Under the pieces are notes generated by a model. The model saw only the letters and a program-made list of their open reading frames with translations. It made no database searches and was not told the origin of the DNA. DNA of 5,065 bases from Chloroflexota bacterium (GTDB lineage Bacteria; Chloroflexota; Dehalococcoidia; Plut-88900), in NCBI GenBank assembly GCA_022566235.1, contig JADFJI010000074.1:3375-8439 (forward strand), given 5' to 3'. How positions within the stretch are numbered: position 1 is the first letter of the stretch; each line of letters begins with the position of its first letter. Below are positions 4,240 through 5,065 of this stretch, piece by piece. A program made the translations under genes and the position numbers.

Positions 4240-5016
4240 ATGGCAGAGAAGCTGTTTGACCTGACTGGCCGGGTAGCCCTCGTGACGGGAGCGTCGTCGG
4301 GGTTTGGGGTAACTTTCGCCCACGGCCTGGCCGATGCGGGGGCCGACGTGGTGGTGGCGGCCCGACGCCTGGAACGGCTGGAGAAGACGGCCGAGGGGGT
4401 GCGGGAGCGGGGTCGCCGGTGCCTGGTGGTGCAGACCGATCTTACCCAACCCGATCAGATTGAGAATCTCGTGTCCAGGTCCATGGAGGAGTTCGGCAGG
4501 CTGGACATACTGGTCAATAACGCCGCGAGGGGCGGCATGGCCATGTGGATGGAAACGACCACCCTGGAGGAGTACAGGCTGATAATGGATACCAACCTGA
4601 CCAGCGTGTTCCTGCTCACCCAGCGGGCAGGAAAGGAGATGCTGGCCCGGGGCTGGGGACGGATCATCAACATCTCCTCGGTGGAGGGTGTCCAGGCCGC
4701 GCCGGAGAAGGACCCCAGCTTCGGCTACTGCACCGCTAAGCATGCAATGGCCGGCCTCACCAAGGAAACGGCCAAGCAGTGGGCCAAGAGGGGAGTCACC
4801 GTCAACCAGATCGGGCCTGGATTCTTCCACACCGAGCTGACCGACAGGTTTCTCAGTGACCCCCAGATGAAGGCCGAGCTTGCAGCCCTGGCGCCCATGG
4901 GACGGGTGGGCCAGCCGGAGGAGCTGATGGGGCTGCTTTTGCTCCTGGCCTCGGAGGCATCCAGCTACATAACCGGGCAGACCATCATGGTGGACGGGGG
5001 ATGGAGCATCTGGTAG
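4240..5016 (+). CDS. Short-chain dehydrogenase/reductase (SDR), classical type
   Basis: This 258-residue NAD(P)-dependent oxidoreductase has a Rossmann fold and is cytoplasmic. In order: glycine-rich TGASSGFG at 16-23 (usual TGxxxGIG, with Phe for Ile), AARRLERL after the second strand at 40-47, where arginines in place of an acidic residue suggest NADP(H), TDL with Asp67, NNAA at 93-96, and structural Asn119 in DTNL. The catalytic Ser147 in NISS is followed by Tyr163 and Lys167 in YCTAK, then IGPG at 191-194. The C-terminus has ITGQTIMVDGG, standard for the family. The serine-tyrosine gap is 16 residues, slightly longer than the common 13. The overall pattern recalls gluconate 5-dehydrogenase or FabG-like enzymes, but substrate cannot be told from sequence. 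The start is taken at 4240 because of the strong AGGAGG just before it and because MAEKLFDLTGRVALVTG is the normal SDR N-terminus. It has its own promoter and no visible functional link to the synthetases. Confidence 0.92.
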   Translation: MAEKLFDLTGRVALVTGASSGFGVTFAHGLADAGADVVVAARRLERLEKTAEGVRERGRRCLVVQTDLTQPDQIENLVSRSMEEFGRLDILVNNAARGGMAMWMETTTLEEYRLIMDTNLTSVFLLTQRAGKEMLARGWGRIINISSVEGVQAAPEKDPSFGYCTAKHAMAGLTKETAKQWAKRGVTVNQIGPGFFHTELTDRFLSDPQMKAELAALAPMGRVGQPEELMGLLLLLASEASSYITGQTIMVDGGWSIW

Positions 5017-5065
5017 GGCATGCTTTACAACCCTAACCCTCCAGCAGGCTAATGAAATATGGGGT
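5017..5065. other. Right-edge segment, nothing assignable
   Basis: These 49 bases follow the dehydrogenase stop. I see no hairpin with a T-run, start site or repeat in them. Confidence 0.5.

Noticed and set aside
4010..4264. Plus-strand 84-codon frame between the second synthetase and the dehydrogenase
   Set aside because: GTG start within the terminator hairpin. It spans the TATAAT promoter and the dehydrogenase ribosome site. Low-complexity basic product with no recognisable domain.
3946..4830. Minus-strand open frame of 294 codons across the intergenic region and the dehydrogenase
   Set aside because: Mostly antisense to the SDR gene and crosses a terminator and a promoter; no family resemblance.

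Overview
The window reads as bacterial chromosome and has two parts that differ in composition. The left part (about 1-1100) is AT-richer: sample lines counted by hand inside the first gene give about 37-43% GC. It carries one ClpP-like serine peptidase gene (139-723), flanked on both sides by non-coding DNA rich in nested inverted repeats. The right part is GC-rich (sample lines about 58-78%) and carries a two-gene glutamine synthetase operon (1203-3979) followed by a separately promoted short-chain dehydrogenase (4240-5016).

The first glutamine synthetase is a long GSI-beta enzyme of the GlnA1 kind, with the adenylylation-type tyrosine loop. The second is a 445-residue GSI-alpha/GlnA2-like enzyme that starts 5 nt after the first one stops and has no visible Shine-Dalgarno of its own. 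Upstream of the pair, at 1044-1083, are four heptamers of the TGTTACA type with starts exactly 11 bp apart. They read as GTnAC-n6-GTnAC-n6-GTnAC-n6-GTGAC. This is the layout expected for an OmpR/PhoB-type response regulator, and it closely resembles the box pattern described for actinobacterial GlnR at nitrogen genes. It is the strongest regulatory signal in the window and is best read as nitrogen (or possibly phosphate) control of the glnA pair.

Between the peptidase and the operon (724-1202) there is no convincing plus-strand gene. On the minus strand there is an unusually complete expression start (promoter, Shine-Dalgarno and ATG at 768) whose reading frame runs antisense into the end of the peptidase gene. 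It is either a gene remnant or a real antisense or overlapping small gene. Two nested inverted repeats (844-888, 905-945) lie behind that promoter.

The organism cannot be named from this window. The GlnA1/GlnA2 pair and the GlnR-like operator recall Actinobacteria, and related lineages such as Chloroflexota are also compatible. The AT-rich peptidase segment may have been acquired separately. I see no IS element, CRISPR array, tRNA or rRNA.
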